Origin: Leifsonia sp. 466MF
GTDB taxonomy: Bacteria > Actinomycetota > Actinomycetes > Actinomycetales > Microbacteriaceae
NCBI RefSeq assembly: GCF_900100265.1
Contig: NZ_LT629696.1
Coordinates: 372,001 to 436,000, forward strand
Direction of reading: 5' to 3'
Length of the DNA: 64,000 nucleotides
Shown: positions 31,655-41,036 of the stretch, piece by piece
Numbering within the stretch: position 1 is the stretch's first letter
Layout: every line of letters begins with the position of its first letter
Program-made: the position numbers and the translations under genes
The notes under the pieces: generated by a model
What the model saw: the letters and a program-made list of their open reading frames with translations, nothing else
Databases searched by the model: none
Told to the model about the DNA's origin: nothing

Positions 31655-33333
31655 AGGGCTTCCTCCGAGACGGGGAGGCGGAGCCGCAGACGCGTTCCGC
31701 GATCGTTCGAGTCGATGTCGAACTCACCGCCCCGCAGGCGAGCTCGTTCGGCGAGATTGCCGAGGCCGCTCCGCCTGGTCGTGTCGCCCAGCCCGGTGCC
31801 GTCATCGGCGACGATCGCCGTGATCTCATCCGCCGAGGCCGTCACGGCGACCGACGCGGTCCGGGCGCTCGCGTGACGCACCACATTCGTCAGCCCTTCG
31901 CGGACGAACGCGGCGAGGTCGTCGGCCAGCTGCGGCTCGGACACGACATCCACCGGCCCGCTGAAGGAGACGGTGGCCGGCACAGGGAGCCCCCCGCCCA
32001 CCTCGTGGACGATGTCGAGCAGCCGATGACGGAGGCTCCCCGTCGAACCCTGGTTGTGCGAGAGCGCGAAGATCGCGGTCCGGATCTCGGCGATGGCCTG
32101 GTCGATGGAGGTCACGGCTCCCTCGATCCGGTCGGCGACGGCTCCGGGACCGAGCAGCGACTCGACGCTCTGCAATTCGATCCCGGCGCCGAACAGCTGC
32201 TGGATGACGTGGTCGTGGAGGTCGCGCGCGATGCGTGCCCGTTCTTCGAGCAGCAGGGCCCGTTGACGGTCCGCGCGGCCGGCGGCCAGCTCGATCGCCA
32301 ACCCCGCTTGGCGGGCGAAGGCGGTGGCGCGTTCGAGGTCGAACGCACTGAATCCGGCGGCGCCGCCCTCCCGCACGGCGACCAGCGCCGCCGTCCGGCC
32401 GTCCAGGAGCGCGAAGGGCGCCACCAGCACCGGGCCCGCATCCGGAACACCGTCGGAATCGGCGCCGGCGAGACCTCCGAGACGCGTGGGCTGCATGCCC
32501 TCCAGGGCGCTCCGCACCTGCTCCGCACCCGCCACGACCTGGGCGAGGAGCTGGTCGGCGTCGTCTGCCGCGCTGATCCGGGGGAGGGAGCCGTCTTCCT
32601 GCTGCAGCACGAACGACGCGCGTGCGCCGAGCAGGGTGCCCGAACGATCCACCAACTCGCCGAACGCGTCCGCGGTCTCACCGCCCAGGATCGACGCCGT
32701 CAGTTCCGCTGTCGCCGCCGCCCACGCCTGACGCGAGCGGGATTCCGCGTACAGGCGCGCGTTGTCGATCGCGAAGCCGGCGTTCGCCGCCAGCGCCTTG
32801 ACGAGCTGCTCGTCGTCCTCGGTGAACTCGCCGGATTCCGGGTCGGTGAGGTACAGGTTGCCGTAGACGGTGTCGCGCACGGTGATCGGGACACCGAGGA
32901 AGGCCGTCATCGGTGGGTGACCCGCGGGGAAGCCGGCCGAGCGGGAGTCGCCGGCGATGGAGCCGAGCCGGATGGGTCGCGGGTCGTCGATCAGGGCGCC
33001 CAGCAGCCCGTGGCCTTCCGGGAGGTGGCCGATGCGGTGGACGTCCTCCGGCGCCATCCCGACATGGATGAACTGCTCGAGCCCACCGCCCTCGGCGATG
33101 ACGCCGAGCGCGCCGTAGCGGGCGCCGACGAGATCGACGGCCGCCTCCGCGATCGTCCGCAGCACCACCGGCAGCTCGAGGTGGGACACGACGGCCCGGT
33201 TCGCGCGGACGAGAGCACGCAGCCGCCCCTGCGTCTGCAGCACCTTGCCCGCCTGATCCACGAGCTGCGCCAGCGCGTTGTCGAGTTCCCCGCGAGGGGC
33301 GTCGGGAAAGGTGATGGGGTCGTCGCCCGACAT
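31651..33333 (-). CDS. devS: GAF-domain sensor histidine kinase (DevS/DosT-like)
   Basis: The 560-residue protein has two GAF domains (~50-195 and ~210-355). A HisKA_3 dimerisation domain has phospho-His373 (ARIARDLHDHVIQQLFGAG), and the HATPase domain ends with DDGTGLGD and RGTRLRLRLP. GAF-A holds AGHPPMTAFLGVPITVRDTVYGNLYLTD, nearly the DosS/DosT segment in which, as I recall, the HPPM histidine (here His139) ligates haem. It may therefore sense O2, NO, CO or redox state. There is no membrane segment. It is the first gene of the devS-devR pair; DevR-like box c lies 98 bp upstream. Confidence 0.88.
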   Translation of the reverse strand: MSGDDPITFPDAPRGELDNALAQLVDQAGKVLQTQGRLRALVRANRAVVSHLELPVVLRTIAEAAVDLVGARYGALGVIAEGGGLEQFIHVGMAPEDVHRIGHLPEGHGLLGALIDDPRPIRLGSIAGDSRSAGFPAGHPPMTAFLGVPITVRDTVYGNLYLTDPESGEFTEDDEQLVKALAANAGFAIDNARLYAESRSRQAWAAATAELTASILGGETADAFGELVDRSGTLLGARASFVLQQEDGSLPRISAADDADQLLAQVVAGAEQVRSALEGMQPTRLGGLAGADSDGVPDAGPVLVAPFALLDGRTAALVAVREGGAAGFSAFDLERATAFARQAGLAIELAAGRADRQRALLLEERARIARDLHDHVIQQLFGAGIELQSVESLLGPGAVADRIEGAVTSIDQAIAEIRTAIFALSHNQGSTGSLRHRLLDIVHEVGGGLPVPATVSFSGPVDVVSEPQLADDLAAFVREGLTNVVRHASARTASVAVTASADEITAIVADDGTGLGDTTRRSGLGNLAERARLRGGEFDIDSNDRGTRLRLRLPVSEEAL

Positions 33334-33430
33334 GTCTTTCACCCGCCCTTCGCGGCATCGAGGCGCGGCGCGCCCGGCCGGGCGCCTCCCGGGCGATTCT
33401 AGCCAGCACGCCGAGACAGGTACATCCCGC

Positions 33431-33444
33431 GGGACCAAGGACCC
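33431..33444. promoter_or_regulatory. DevR/DosR-like box c
   Basis: GGGACCAAGGACCC matches the DosR core at 11 of 14 positions. It ends 46 bp before the tandem USP at 33491, and the divergent devS start is on the other side. It may serve both the target gene and autoregulation. Confidence 0.5.
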
Positions 33445-33490
33445 ATGGCGGCGGTACCCGGCGCGCGACAGTGGAAGCGGAGGTACCCGA

Positions 33491-34390
33491 ATGGAGATCC
33501 GCAGATACATCGTCGGCGTCGACGGTTCATTGCCGTCGAGAGCGGCGATCCGCTGGGCCATCGGCCACGCCCGGCAGGATGGCGCCGAGGTCACTCTGGC
33601 GCACGTCGCCGACGACGAATGGGGGGCCGTCGGCGCCGAACTCATCGACGAGGTCGACGCCGGCGCTCGCCGGCTGCTCGACGACGAGGTCGCGTACGCG
33701 CGATCGCTGCAGGGGACCGCCGGCCTGAGGGCCGAGTTGCGGAGGGGCAGCCCGATGGCCGTCCTCGCCTCCCTCGGCGATGCGGAGACGATGCTGGTCG
33801 TCGGCACGCACAAGACCGGTTTCCACTACGGCCGGGCGTTCGGCTCCCGCAGCCTGCAGCTGGCGAACCTGGCGGTCGGCCCTGTCGCGATCGTCCCCGA
33901 CACCGAGTCTCGCCTGCGTCGTGGCGTCGTGGTGGGCGTCGATGACAGCGCGGCCGGCACCGCCGCGCTCGACGTGGCAGCGGACCTGGCCTGCGACCAC
34001 AACTGCGAGCTGACCGCGGTGCGGTCCTCCGGGCCCTCCGCCGGTGCCGATCGACGGGATGCGGAAGCCGAGGTGATCACCCACCATGACGACGAGGCGC
34101 GCACCCTTCTCGCGGGGGCCGTCGAGCGCATCCGCCGTCGTCAGCCGGGCATCACGATCCGCAGCCGGGTGGTGCGGCGGCCGCCCGGCGCCGCCCTCAA
34201 CGACATCGCCCGCAGCGCCGAGGTGCTCGTCGTCGGCGACTCCCGGCGGGAGCAGGCTCAGCCCGGAGGGCTCGGGTCGGTCGCCTACGACGTCCTGCTC
34301 AACGTGTCGTCGCCCACCATCGTCGTCCACGCTCCGCCGGCGGTCTCGACGGCGCCGGAACCGGAAGGGGAAGCCCATGTCGTCCGATGA
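33491..34390 (+). CDS. Tandem universal stress protein
   Basis: The 299-residue protein has two USP domains (about 3-140 and 145-285). The start motif YIVGVDGSLPSRAAIRWAIGHA and the second-domain start GVVVGVDDSAAGTAAL are clear. In the first domain the ATP loop reads VVGTHKTGFHYGRAFGSRSLQLAN, and in the second VVGDSRREQAQPGGLGSVAYDVL. The glycine pattern is loose in both, so ATP binding is uncertain. DevR-like box c is upstream. Its 3' end overlaps the next gene by 14 nt, so it heads a three-gene operon. Confidence 0.9.
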   Translation: MEIRRYIVGVDGSLPSRAAIRWAIGHARQDGAEVTLAHVADDEWGAVGAELIDEVDAGARRLLDDEVAYARSLQGTAGLRAELRRGSPMAVLASLGDAETMLVVGTHKTGFHYGRAFGSRSLQLANLAVGPVAIVPDTESRLRRGVVVGVDDSAAGTAALDVAADLACDHNCELTAVRSSGPSAGADRRDAEAEVITHHDDEARTLLAGAVERIRRRQPGITIRSRVVRRPPGAALNDIARSAEVLVVGDSRREQAQPGGLGSVAYDVLLNVSSPTIVVHAPPAVSTAPEPEGEAHVVR

Positions 34391-34796
34391 ACCCGTCCAG
34401 GAACTGGACAGGGCCGAGTGCCGCGAGCTGCTGAAGCAGGGCGTGCTCGGACGTCTCGCCACAGCGGTCGGAGGGGAGGTCGACATCTTCCCCGTCAACT
34501 ACTACTCGGACGGGGACAGCATCCTCATCCGCACCGCGCCGGGCACCAAGCTCCTCGAACTCACCGTGCACAGTGCCGTCGCGTTCGAGACCGACGGCTA
34601 CACGGACGAGGAGGCGTGGAGCGTCGTCGCCCACGGCCCTGCCCGGCAACTCGAGCACCAGGCCGAGATCGACGAGGCCGACCGTGCGCCCCTGCAGCCG
34701 TGGGTGCCCACGCTCAAGTACCGGTACATCCACATCGACATCACCGCACTGAGCGGTCGGCGATTCCGCCGTTCGGCGGAGCCCGAGCGCTGGTGA
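34377..34796 (+). CDS. Pyridoxamine 5'-phosphate oxidase-fold protein
   Basis: The 139-residue split-barrel protein has LDRAECRELLKQGVLGRLATAVGGEVDIFPVNYYSDGDSILIRTAPGTKL in its first half, the PPOX-like FMN-binding layout. WSVVAHGPARQLEHQAEI follows. It is related to the 29.1-kb oxidase-fold protein and likewise sits beside a USP gene. The start (MSSDEPVQELDR) has GGAAGGGGA upstream and overlaps the preceding USP. Substrate and cofactor are not determined. Confidence 0.85.
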   Translation: MSSDEPVQELDRAECRELLKQGVLGRLATAVGGEVDIFPVNYYSDGDSILIRTAPGTKLLELTVHSAVAFETDGYTDEEAWSVVAHGPARQLEHQAEIDEADRAPLQPWVPTLKYRYIHIDITALSGRRFRRSAEPERW

Positions 34797-34819
34797 CGAA
34801 CACGGAAGGGAACGCGCAC

Positions 34820-35305
34820 ATGTCCGATCGGAACGAATCCGTCGCCACGGAGTCGGAGGATTTCATCCGCCCCGGTGGTCGCATCGTCGTCGGGGTCGAC
34901 GGGTCGGCGTCCTCGCTCTCGGCGCTGCGCCGCGGGGCGCGGATGGCCGAGCGGCTCGGATGCACGTTGGCCGGAGTGACGGTGTGGGAGTTCCCCCAGT
35001 CGTGGCCCGGGTACGTGATGGACGGGTGGTCGCCGGAGGCGGACGCGCACTCGATCGCCGACCAGGCGGCGGAGGAGGTCTTCGGGCAGACGCCGCCATC
35101 CTGGTACTCGAAGGTGATCCGCAACGGTTCGGCCGCGCGGCAGCTGATCGCCGAGTCCGAGGACGCGGAGATGCTGATCGTCGGCAGCCGCGGCCTGGGC
35201 GGCTTCACCGGGCTGCTCCTCGGTTCCGTCTCGCGCTCGTGCGTGGAGCACGCCGATTGCCCGGTGCTCGTCATCCACGGGGCCGAGGGAGCCGGCCGGC
35301 ACTGA
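34820..35305 (+). CDS. Single-domain universal stress protein
   Basis: The 161-residue protein has a short disordered lead (MSDRNESVATESEDFIRPG) and then the USP fold, beginning RIVVGVDGSASSLSALRRGARMA. The ATP-binding loop IVGSRGLGGFTGLLLGSVSRSCVEHADCPVLVI is canonical. It has GGAAGGG upstream of the ATG and follows the oxidase-fold gene by 23 bp. It resembles the USP at 30505, and the two operons have the same USP/oxidase-fold composition, suggesting duplication of a module. Confidence 0.92.
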   Translation: MSDRNESVATESEDFIRPGGRIVVGVDGSASSLSALRRGARMAERLGCTLAGVTVWEFPQSWPGYVMDGWSPEADAHSIADQAAEEVFGQTPPSWYSKVIRNGSAARQLIAESEDAEMLIVGSRGLGGFTGLLLGSVSRSCVEHADCPVLVIHGAEGAGRH

Positions 35306-35341
35306 CGCCCGGCGGTACGGACGCGCAGCCACCGCGATGCG

Positions 35342-35382
35342 CGGAACCCCTGCGGCCGACCCGAACGGCCGCAGGGGTTCCG
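35342..35382. terminator. Bidirectional terminator hairpin
   Basis: Perfect 16-bp arms (35342-35357 and 35367-35382) with a 9-nt loop lie between the convergent USP and flavodoxin genes. Confidence 0.8.
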
Positions 35383-35402
35383 TGTTCCCGGTTGCGTCGC
35401 AC

Positions 35403-35957
35403 TCAGCGGAGCGCCGGGGCCTGGAGCTCGGTCGCCAGCGTCCGCCCCCAGTCGCGGGCGAGCTCCAGCTGACCCGGCTCGAGCACACTGTCCTTGTCGA
35501 CGAGGAAGCTCTGCCGTTCCACGAAACGCCGTGATCCGAGCTTCTGGAGCCGCTTCTCGATGCTGTGTGCGGCCGACCCGGTGAAGAGCTCCGTCATGTC
35601 GGCGCGGGTGCCGAACGCCGCGAACCGTGCGGGAGCCTCTGCGAGGCTGTCCAGCCACTCGCGTACGCCGATCCCCTCGGCGTCCGGTTCGAGGGTCAGC
35701 TGACGCCCGGGATCGTCTGCCCAGGCGCCCGCCTCCGTGCGGGTGGCCGGTCTGCTCAGGCCGTGGGCGTGGGTGGGCGCCCCGATGACGACCAGGTCGA
35801 CGTCGGGGAACGACTCCGGCGCATCCTTCACGGGGAGGACGGTGACGGTCGCCGCAGAGCGCAGCCCGTCGGCGATCGCGTCGGCCACCGCGTGGGTGCT
35901 GCCGAACATGGACTCGTAGATGATGGTCGCCCGGGCGACGGGAGGTGTCTGGTTCAT
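35403..35957 (-). CDS. Flavodoxin-domain protein
   Basis: The 184-residue protein begins ATIIYESMFGSTHAVADAIADGL, the flavodoxin FMN-phosphate loop (ESMFGST). DLVVIGAPTHAHGLSRP follows, corresponding to the 60s FMN loop. The C-terminal half has FAAFGTRADMTELFTGSAA and ends in a helix. These long flavodoxin-like proteins probably act as electron carriers or quinone/F420-linked reductases. It is divergent from the tandem USP at 36111, with DevR-like sites in the gap (nearest 35 bp upstream). Confidence 0.85.
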   Translation of the reverse strand: MNQTPPVARATIIYESMFGSTHAVADAIADGLRSAATVTVLPVKDAPESFPDVDLVVIGAPTHAHGLSRPATRTEAGAWADDPGRQLTLEPDAEGIGVREWLDSLAEAPARFAAFGTRADMTELFTGSAAHSIEKRLQKLGSRRFVERQSFLVDKDSVLEPGQLELARDWGRTLATELQAPALR

Positions 35958-35992
35958 ACCCGCAGTGTCCCGCCGGCATGCGCGGGCGAGCA

Positions 35993-36030
35993 GGGCCGAA
36001 AGTCACGTGGGAGGGCGGGACCTTCGGCTC
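35993..36030. promoter_or_regulatory. DevR/DosR-like boxes d1 and d2
   Basis: Reverse strand of 35993-36006 reads GTGACTTTCGGCCC (11 of 14 to the DosR core); 36017-36030 is GGGACCTTCGGCTC (10 of 14). The two sites lie 24 bp apart centre to centre, between the flavodoxin gene and the USP/P-type ATPase operon. Confidence 0.5.
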
Positions 36031-36110
36031 TACGGCGACCGGTGCGCTGCGGGCATCGTCGGAAGTGTCGTCATCCGGAAGGAATCCGGGATCCAGGGAA
36101 AGAGGTCGCG

Positions 36111-37040
36111 ATGTCCTACACGATCATGGTCGCTGTCGACGGGGAGCCGGATCACCGGGCCGCCCTCGACTGGGCGGCTGCGCGGGCCGCGCGCGACGGA
36201 GCCCGTCTCGAACTGGTCCACGTGATCGAGCGCGCCTGGGGCGACAACACCGAAGAACCGAGCCGACTGCTCGTCCTGGCGGTCACGTCACTGCTGGATG
36301 CCGAGAAGCAGATCGCCCTGCACCACGCACGCGAGGTGCTGCAGCGTCGGCCGGTCGCCGCCGGGGCTGCCGCCACGTCCGCTCCGGAGGGCGCCGACAT
36401 CGAGGTGAGCACGCGCTACTGCTACGGCCACATCGGTCCGGAGCTCGCTGCGGTCTCGCGGGATGCGGACCTGCTCGTGATCGGCACCCCGGCCGAGGCG
36501 GACCGCCGCAGGGCCTTCGCCGGATCGCTCGCCGTCCGGGTGGCGGCCGTGGCGGAGTGCCCGGTCGCCGCCGTCCCCCATGGCTGGGTCGAGACCGGGA
36601 GCGGAGTCGTCGTCGGGGTGGACGGCGAGCTGCAGACGGAGTCCGCCGTGGAGTTCGCGGCGGCCGAGGCGGAGACGCTCGGCGAGCCGCTGACGGTCGC
36701 CTGCGCGGGATACGTCGCAAACCCCCTGCTGGCCGGCCTCGTCCCGGAGATCTCTCTCGGAGACCGCCGCGAGCGCGTCGCCGCGGAGGCCGCCGCCCTC
36801 GCCAAGGAACGGCATCCCGGAGTCACCGTCTTCACCGACGTCCTCGACACGGCGCCGTCGCGCGGGCTCGTCGCCGAGGCCGACGGGGCGCGCATGCTGG
36901 TCATCGGCACGCACGACCGGCACGGGATGCAGCGGCTGATGCTGGGCTCGGTCGGCCACGACATCCTGCTCAACGTCCGTACCCCCGTCGTCGTCGTGCG
37001 TCGTGCGCACGCCGGCGCGGAGAAAGCCGGACGCCGGTGA
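36111..37040 (+). CDS. Tandem universal stress protein
   Basis: The 309-residue protein has two USP domains: first ~1-155, starting YTIMVAVDGEPDHRAALDWAAARA, and second ~162-300. The second ends VIGTHDRHGMQRLMLGSVGHDILLNVRTPVVVV, close to the canonical ATP loop. The start has GGGAAAGAGG upstream. Its stop overlaps the GTG of the MgtA-like ATPase. A USP beside a cation P-type ATPase recalls Rv1996-ctpF in the M. tuberculosis DosR regulon. Confidence 0.92.
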   Translation: MSYTIMVAVDGEPDHRAALDWAAARAARDGARLELVHVIERAWGDNTEEPSRLLVLAVTSLLDAEKQIALHHAREVLQRRPVAAGAAATSAPEGADIEVSTRYCYGHIGPELAAVSRDADLLVIGTPAEADRRRAFAGSLAVRVAAVAECPVAAVPHGWVETGSGVVVGVDGELQTESAVEFAAAEAETLGEPLTVACAGYVANPLLAGLVPEISLGDRRERVAAEAAALAKERHPGVTVFTDVLDTAPSRGLVAEADGARMLVIGTHDRHGMQRLMLGSVGHDILLNVRTPVVVVRRAHAGAEKAGRR

Positions 37041-39688
37041 GCCACCCGGCAGCGACGGTCTCCGAGCCGCCGGCCCTGAGCACTGTGCGCGAGAGCGCCG
37101 CTGAGTCCGTCGAGGCGGTGCTGGCGGCGGTCGAATCCTCCGCCACCGGGCTGAGCGACGCCGAGGCGGCCGCGCGCCTGGAGCGCTTCGGCCCGAACGC
37201 GGTGCGCGGCCACCGTGCCCGCCCGTGGCTGGTGCTCTGGCGTCAGGTGCGCAGCCCCATCCTGCTTCTCCTCTTCGCCACGGCTGCGGTGTCCGCTGTG
37301 GTCGGGGAGCGGGCGGAAGCGGCGATCATCGCCGTCATCCTGCTGATCAGCATCGGCCTGGGTTTCGTGAACGAGTTCCGCGCTGAGCGGGCCGCCGACG
37401 CCCTGCACGACCGGCTGCGTCATGCGGTCGTCGCCGTGCGCGGCGGCGTCCGCAGCTCCGTGGATGTGACCGAGCTTGTCCGCGGCGACGTCGTCGTGCT
37501 GTCGGTCGGGACGGTCGTACCCGCCGATCTGCGGCTGATCGAGGCGACCGGACTCGAATGCGACGAGAGCATCGTCACGGGGGAGGCGGCCTCGGTCGCG
37601 AAGTCCGTCGAACCCGTCGCTCGCGGGGCGGGCATCGGCGACCTCTCGTCGTCCGCCCTGATGGGGACGATCGTGCACGCGGGCAGCGGTGTCGGCGTGG
37701 TCGTCGCGACGGCGGGGGAGACCGAGTTTGGCCGGATCGCGGTCGGCCTGGGCGTCCAGAATCCGCAGACCGAGTTCCAGCGCGGGCTCGGCCGGTTCTC
37801 GATGTTCCTGCTCGCCGTCGCGCTCATCCTCTCGTCGGTGATCTTCATCGCGGCGCTGCTCCTCGGCCGGCCGATCATCGAGTCCCTGCTGTTCTCGCTC
37901 GCCATCGCTGTCGGGATCACCCCGCAGCTGCTTCCCGCCGTGGTGAGCACCAGCCTGGCGGCCGGGTCGCGCGCCCTCGCTCGACGTCGTGTGCTGGTGA
38001 AGCGGATGGTGTGCATCGAGGATCTCGGCGACCTCGACCTCCTCGTCACCGACAAGACGGGAACGCTGACGACCGGGAGGATCGCCTTCGACCGGGCCGT
38101 GCCGGTCGACGGCGTCTCGGCGGACGAGCTCCTCCTTCTCGCCCTGCTCGCGGTCGACGCCGATCCGCTCGCGAACCGGGCGGCGGGGGCGGACGCCGTC
38201 GGCCTGACCCCGCTCGACGCGGCACTGCTCGACGCTCCCGGAGCGGCGGATGCGCCGGTCGGCGCGTACCGTCGCCTCGCCGTGCGCCCGTTCGACCACG
38301 AGCGCCGCCGGTGCACGACCCTGGTCGCCGCGGCGGGCTCCGATCCGATCGTCGTCGTGAAGGGTGCGCCGGAGTCGGTGCTCCCGTTGTGCACCGGATC
38401 GGGGGACGCCGTGGCAGCGGAGCTCGCGGAGCTCTACGCGACAGGGGCGCGCGTCGTGGTCGTCGCCTCCCGCCCGGCCCCCGGGCTGACCGGGCTCGAC
38501 GACTCTGCGGAGCACGGCCTCGCGGTCGGCGGCTTCCTGGTGTTCGCGGACGCCGTGCGTCCCGATGCCGCGGCCTCCCTCGCGCGCCTGACCGCGCTGG
38601 GGGTCGAGGTGAAGATCGCTACCGGCGACAGCGCGACCGTGGCCGAGCGGGTCTGCGACCGGCTCGGCATGGTTCGGCGCGGCACACTCACCGGCGACGA
38701 AGTGGATGCGCTCGACGACCGTGCCCTGATCGACGCGGCCCGCGCGACCACGATCTTCGCGCGCGTGTCGCCCGAGCAGAAGGCGCGGATCGTGCTCGCC
38801 CTCCGCCGCAAGGGCCGCGCCGTCGGGTTCCTCGGGGATGGGGTCAACGACGCGCTCGCCCTGCACCGCGCCGACGTGGGCATCTCCGTCGACTCGGCGG
38901 TCGACGTCGCGAAGGACGCTGCGGACGTGCTCCTCCTGGAGAAAGACCTCGACGTCCTCGCCGACGGGGTGACCGAGGGCCGCCGCATCTTCGCGAACAC
39001 GATCAAGTACGTGCTCATGGGCACCTCCAGCAACTTCGGCAACATGTTCAGCGCCTCCGTCGCGTCCATCGCGCTGCCGTTCCTGCCGATGCTGCCCGGG
39101 CAGATCCTTCTGAACAACCTGCTCTACGACTCCAGCCAGCTCGCCATCCCGACCGACCACGTGGATGCCGAGCAGCTGCGTGCGCCGGCGCACTGGGACA
39201 TCCCCGCGATCCGTCGCTTCATGCTGCTGTTCGGGCCGATCAGCTCGCTGTTCGACTTCGCCACTTTCGCGCTGATGCTGTTCGCCCTGAACGCGGCCCC
39301 GCCGGAGTTCCGGTCCGGCTGGTTCATCGAGTCGATCGCGACGCAGACCCTGATCGTGTTCGCCGTGCGCACGCGGCGCGTCCCGTTCCTGCGCAGCCGG
39401 CCGTCGCGTCCGCTCGTGCTCTCGGTGCTGGCGGTCGTTGCGATCGGCACCTGGCTGCCGTACTCGCCACTCGCCGGAGTGCTCGGCTTCACCCCGTTGC
39501 CGGCGGTGTTCGTGCTGGCGCTGGCCGGGATGGTCGTCGCCTACCTCGTCCTGGTCGAGCTGGCGAAGGTCTGGTACTACGCGCGCCTGTCCCGTTCGCC
39601 GGAGGCGCCGGTGCGGGCCCGCGCGTACCGCCACCGGGTCGCCCGGCGGGCGGCGCGGTTCACGGCGCGGTCGCCGCAGTCGCGCTGA
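37037..39688 (+). CDS. MgtA-like P-type ATPase (P3B)
   Basis: The 883-residue protein has the cytoplasmic actuator motif (S/V)TGE at 180-183, phosphorylation motif DKTGTLTTG (Asp339), KGAPE, and the hinge GDGVNDALALHRADVGISVDSAVDVAKDAADVLLLEKDL. The distal segment SSNFGNMFSASVASIALPFLPMLPGQILLNNLLYD is almost diagnostic of MgtA/MgtB Mg2+ importers. The GTG start overlaps the USP stop (GTGA). Cation specificity for Mg2+ is inferred from family. Its last 29 bases overlap the convergent RNase gene. Confidence 0.9.
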   Translation: MSHPAATVSEPPALSTVRESAAESVEAVLAAVESSATGLSDAEAAARLERFGPNAVRGHRARPWLVLWRQVRSPILLLLFATAAVSAVVGERAEAAIIAVILLISIGLGFVNEFRAERAADALHDRLRHAVVAVRGGVRSSVDVTELVRGDVVVLSVGTVVPADLRLIEATGLECDESIVTGEAASVAKSVEPVARGAGIGDLSSSALMGTIVHAGSGVGVVVATAGETEFGRIAVGLGVQNPQTEFQRGLGRFSMFLLAVALILSSVIFIAALLLGRPIIESLLFSLAIAVGITPQLLPAVVSTSLAAGSRALARRRVLVKRMVCIEDLGDLDLLVTDKTGTLTTGRIAFDRAVPVDGVSADELLLLALLAVDADPLANRAAGADAVGLTPLDAALLDAPGAADAPVGAYRRLAVRPFDHERRRCTTLVAAAGSDPIVVVKGAPESVLPLCTGSGDAVAAELAELYATGARVVVVASRPAPGLTGLDDSAEHGLAVGGFLVFADAVRPDAAASLARLTALGVEVKIATGDSATVAERVCDRLGMVRRGTLTGDEVDALDDRALIDAARATTIFARVSPEQKARIVLALRRKGRAVGFLGDGVNDALALHRADVGISVDSAVDVAKDAADVLLLEKDLDVLADGVTEGRRIFANTIKYVLMGTSSNFGNMFSASVASIALPFLPMLPGQILLNNLLYDSSQLAIPTDHVDAEQLRAPAHWDIPAIRRFMLLFGPISSLFDFATFALMLFALNAAPPEFRSGWFIESIATQTLIVFAVRTRRVPFLRSRPSRPLVLSVLAVVAIGTWLPYSPLAGVLGFTPLPAVFVLALAGMVVAYLVLVELAKVWYYARLSRSPEAPVRARAYRHRVARRAARFTARSPQSR

Positions 39689-41036
39689 CGGTCTCCCCGA
39701 ACTCGGGAACGCGGGCCTCCCAGCCGAGCGAGCGTCGGAGGCGGAGGCGCAGCTGATCGGCGGCATCCGGCTCGCCGTGGGTCAGGTACACCGCGGCGGG
39801 CGCGGTCGGCGCAGACGACATCCACTCGACGATCTGCTGGGCGTCGGCGTGGGCCGAGAGCATGTCGAGCGTGTGCACGCGCGCCCGGATCGGGATGTCG
39901 CGCCCGTGGATGCGGAGCGTGCGCTCACCGCGCTGCAGGGCCGCGCCGCGGGTTCCCCCGGCCTGGAAGCCGGTCAGCACGATGGCGTTGCGCGGATCGC
40001 CGCCGTACGCCTCGACGTGGTGGAGGATGCGGCCGCCCTCGAGCATCCCGCTGGCGGAGATGATGATCGCGGGCCCACCGCGCAGATTGAGGAGCTTCGA
40101 GTCGTCCACCGTGCGCACGAGGGTCGCCAGACGGTACATAGCGGCGAACTCGTCGCGGGGGATCCGGTGCTCCTCGGGGTGGCGCGCGTAGATCTCGGAG
40201 GCGTCGACCGCCATCGGGCTGTTCAGGAAGATCGGCACCTCGGGGATGCGGCCGTGGGCGCGCAGGCGGCTCAGGTGCAGCAGCAGGGTCTCGGCGCGGC
40301 CCACGGCGAACGCCGGCAGCAGCACGACCCCGCCACCGCGGCAGACGTCCGTGACGATCCGGCCGAGCGCGTCCTCCGCGTCCACCCGCGAGTGGATGCG
40401 GTCGCCGTACGTCGACTCGGAGACGAGCACATCCGTCTCCTCCAGCGGTGCAGGCGGCCGCATCAGCGGATCGTCCACGCGCCCGAGGTCGCCGGTGAAG
40501 TGCAGGCGCCCGGCGTCGGTGGTCACCAGCACCTGGGCGGCGCCGAGGATGTGCCCGGCGGGCACGAACCGGATCGTCATCCCGTCGAGCGTGAAGGACT
40601 GCGCGAACGGGTGCGGGTCGAACCGCTCCAGCGCGGCCAGGGCGTCCTGCTCGGTGTAGAGCGCGCGCGGCGGGGTGTGCCGGGAGGTGTGGTGCCGGTC
40701 GGCGTACGCCGCCTGCTCCTGGAGCAGCCGCCCGCTGTCCGGGAGGATGAGCCGGCTCAGCTCCGCCGTCCCCATCGTCGAGTGGATGCGACCCCGGAAG
40801 CCGTCCCGCACCAGCGCGGGAAGGTAGCCCGTGTGGTCCAGGTGCGCGTGCGTGACCACGACCGCATCCACACTCGCCGGTTCGACGGGGAACGGCCGCC
40901 AGTTGCGCTCCCGCAGATGCTTGTAGCCCTGGAACAGCCCGCAGTCTATGAGGACGCGCCTGCCGTCGTGCTCGATGAGATACCGGGAGCCGGTGACCGT
41001 GTCGGTGGCGCCCAGGAACCGCAGGGACGCGCTCAC
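39660..41036 (-). CDS. Beta-CASP metallo-beta-lactamase RNase
   Basis: The 458-residue protein has motif 2 HAHLDH (63-68), the MBL strands with CGLFQG and the His/Asp motifs AGHILGAAQV and FTGDLGR. The beta-CASP insertion carries LLPAFAVGRAETLLL and SPMAVDAS, and the C-terminal RNA-metabolising motif is ISASGMLEGGRILHHVE with LSAHADAQQIVEW. Such proteins are nucleases of RNA (KH-less CPSF73-like type). The GTG start overlaps the upstream gene stop. Presence in a stress island suggests a role in RNA turnover during dormancy (inference). Confidence 0.9.
   Translation of the reverse strand: MSASLRFLGATDTVTGSRYLIEHDGRRVLIDCGLFQGYKHLRERNWRPFPVEPASVDAVVVTHAHLDHTGYLPALVRDGFRGRIHSTMGTAELSRLILPDSGRLLQEQAAYADRHHTSRHTPPRALYTEQDALAALERFDPHPFAQSFTLDGMTIRFVPAGHILGAAQVLVTTDAGRLHFTGDLGRVDDPLMRPPAPLEETDVLVSESTYGDRIHSRVDAEDALGRIVTDVCRGGGVVLLPAFAVGRAETLLLHLSRLRAHGRIPEVPIFLNSPMAVDASEIYARHPEEHRIPRDEFAAMYRLATLVRTVDDSKLLNLRGGPAIIISASGMLEGGRILHHVEAYGGDPRNAIVLTGFQAGGTRGAALQRGERTLRIHGRDIPIRARVHTLDMLSAHADAQQIVEWMSSAPTAPAAVYLTHGEPDAADQLRLRLRRSLGWEARVPEFGETVSATAATAP

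Noticed and set aside
36422..39766. Minus-strand open frame of ~1100 codons opposite the MgtA-like ATPase
   Set aside because: Antisense shadow; composition is that of a frame reading GC-rich codons in reverse, with no motif.
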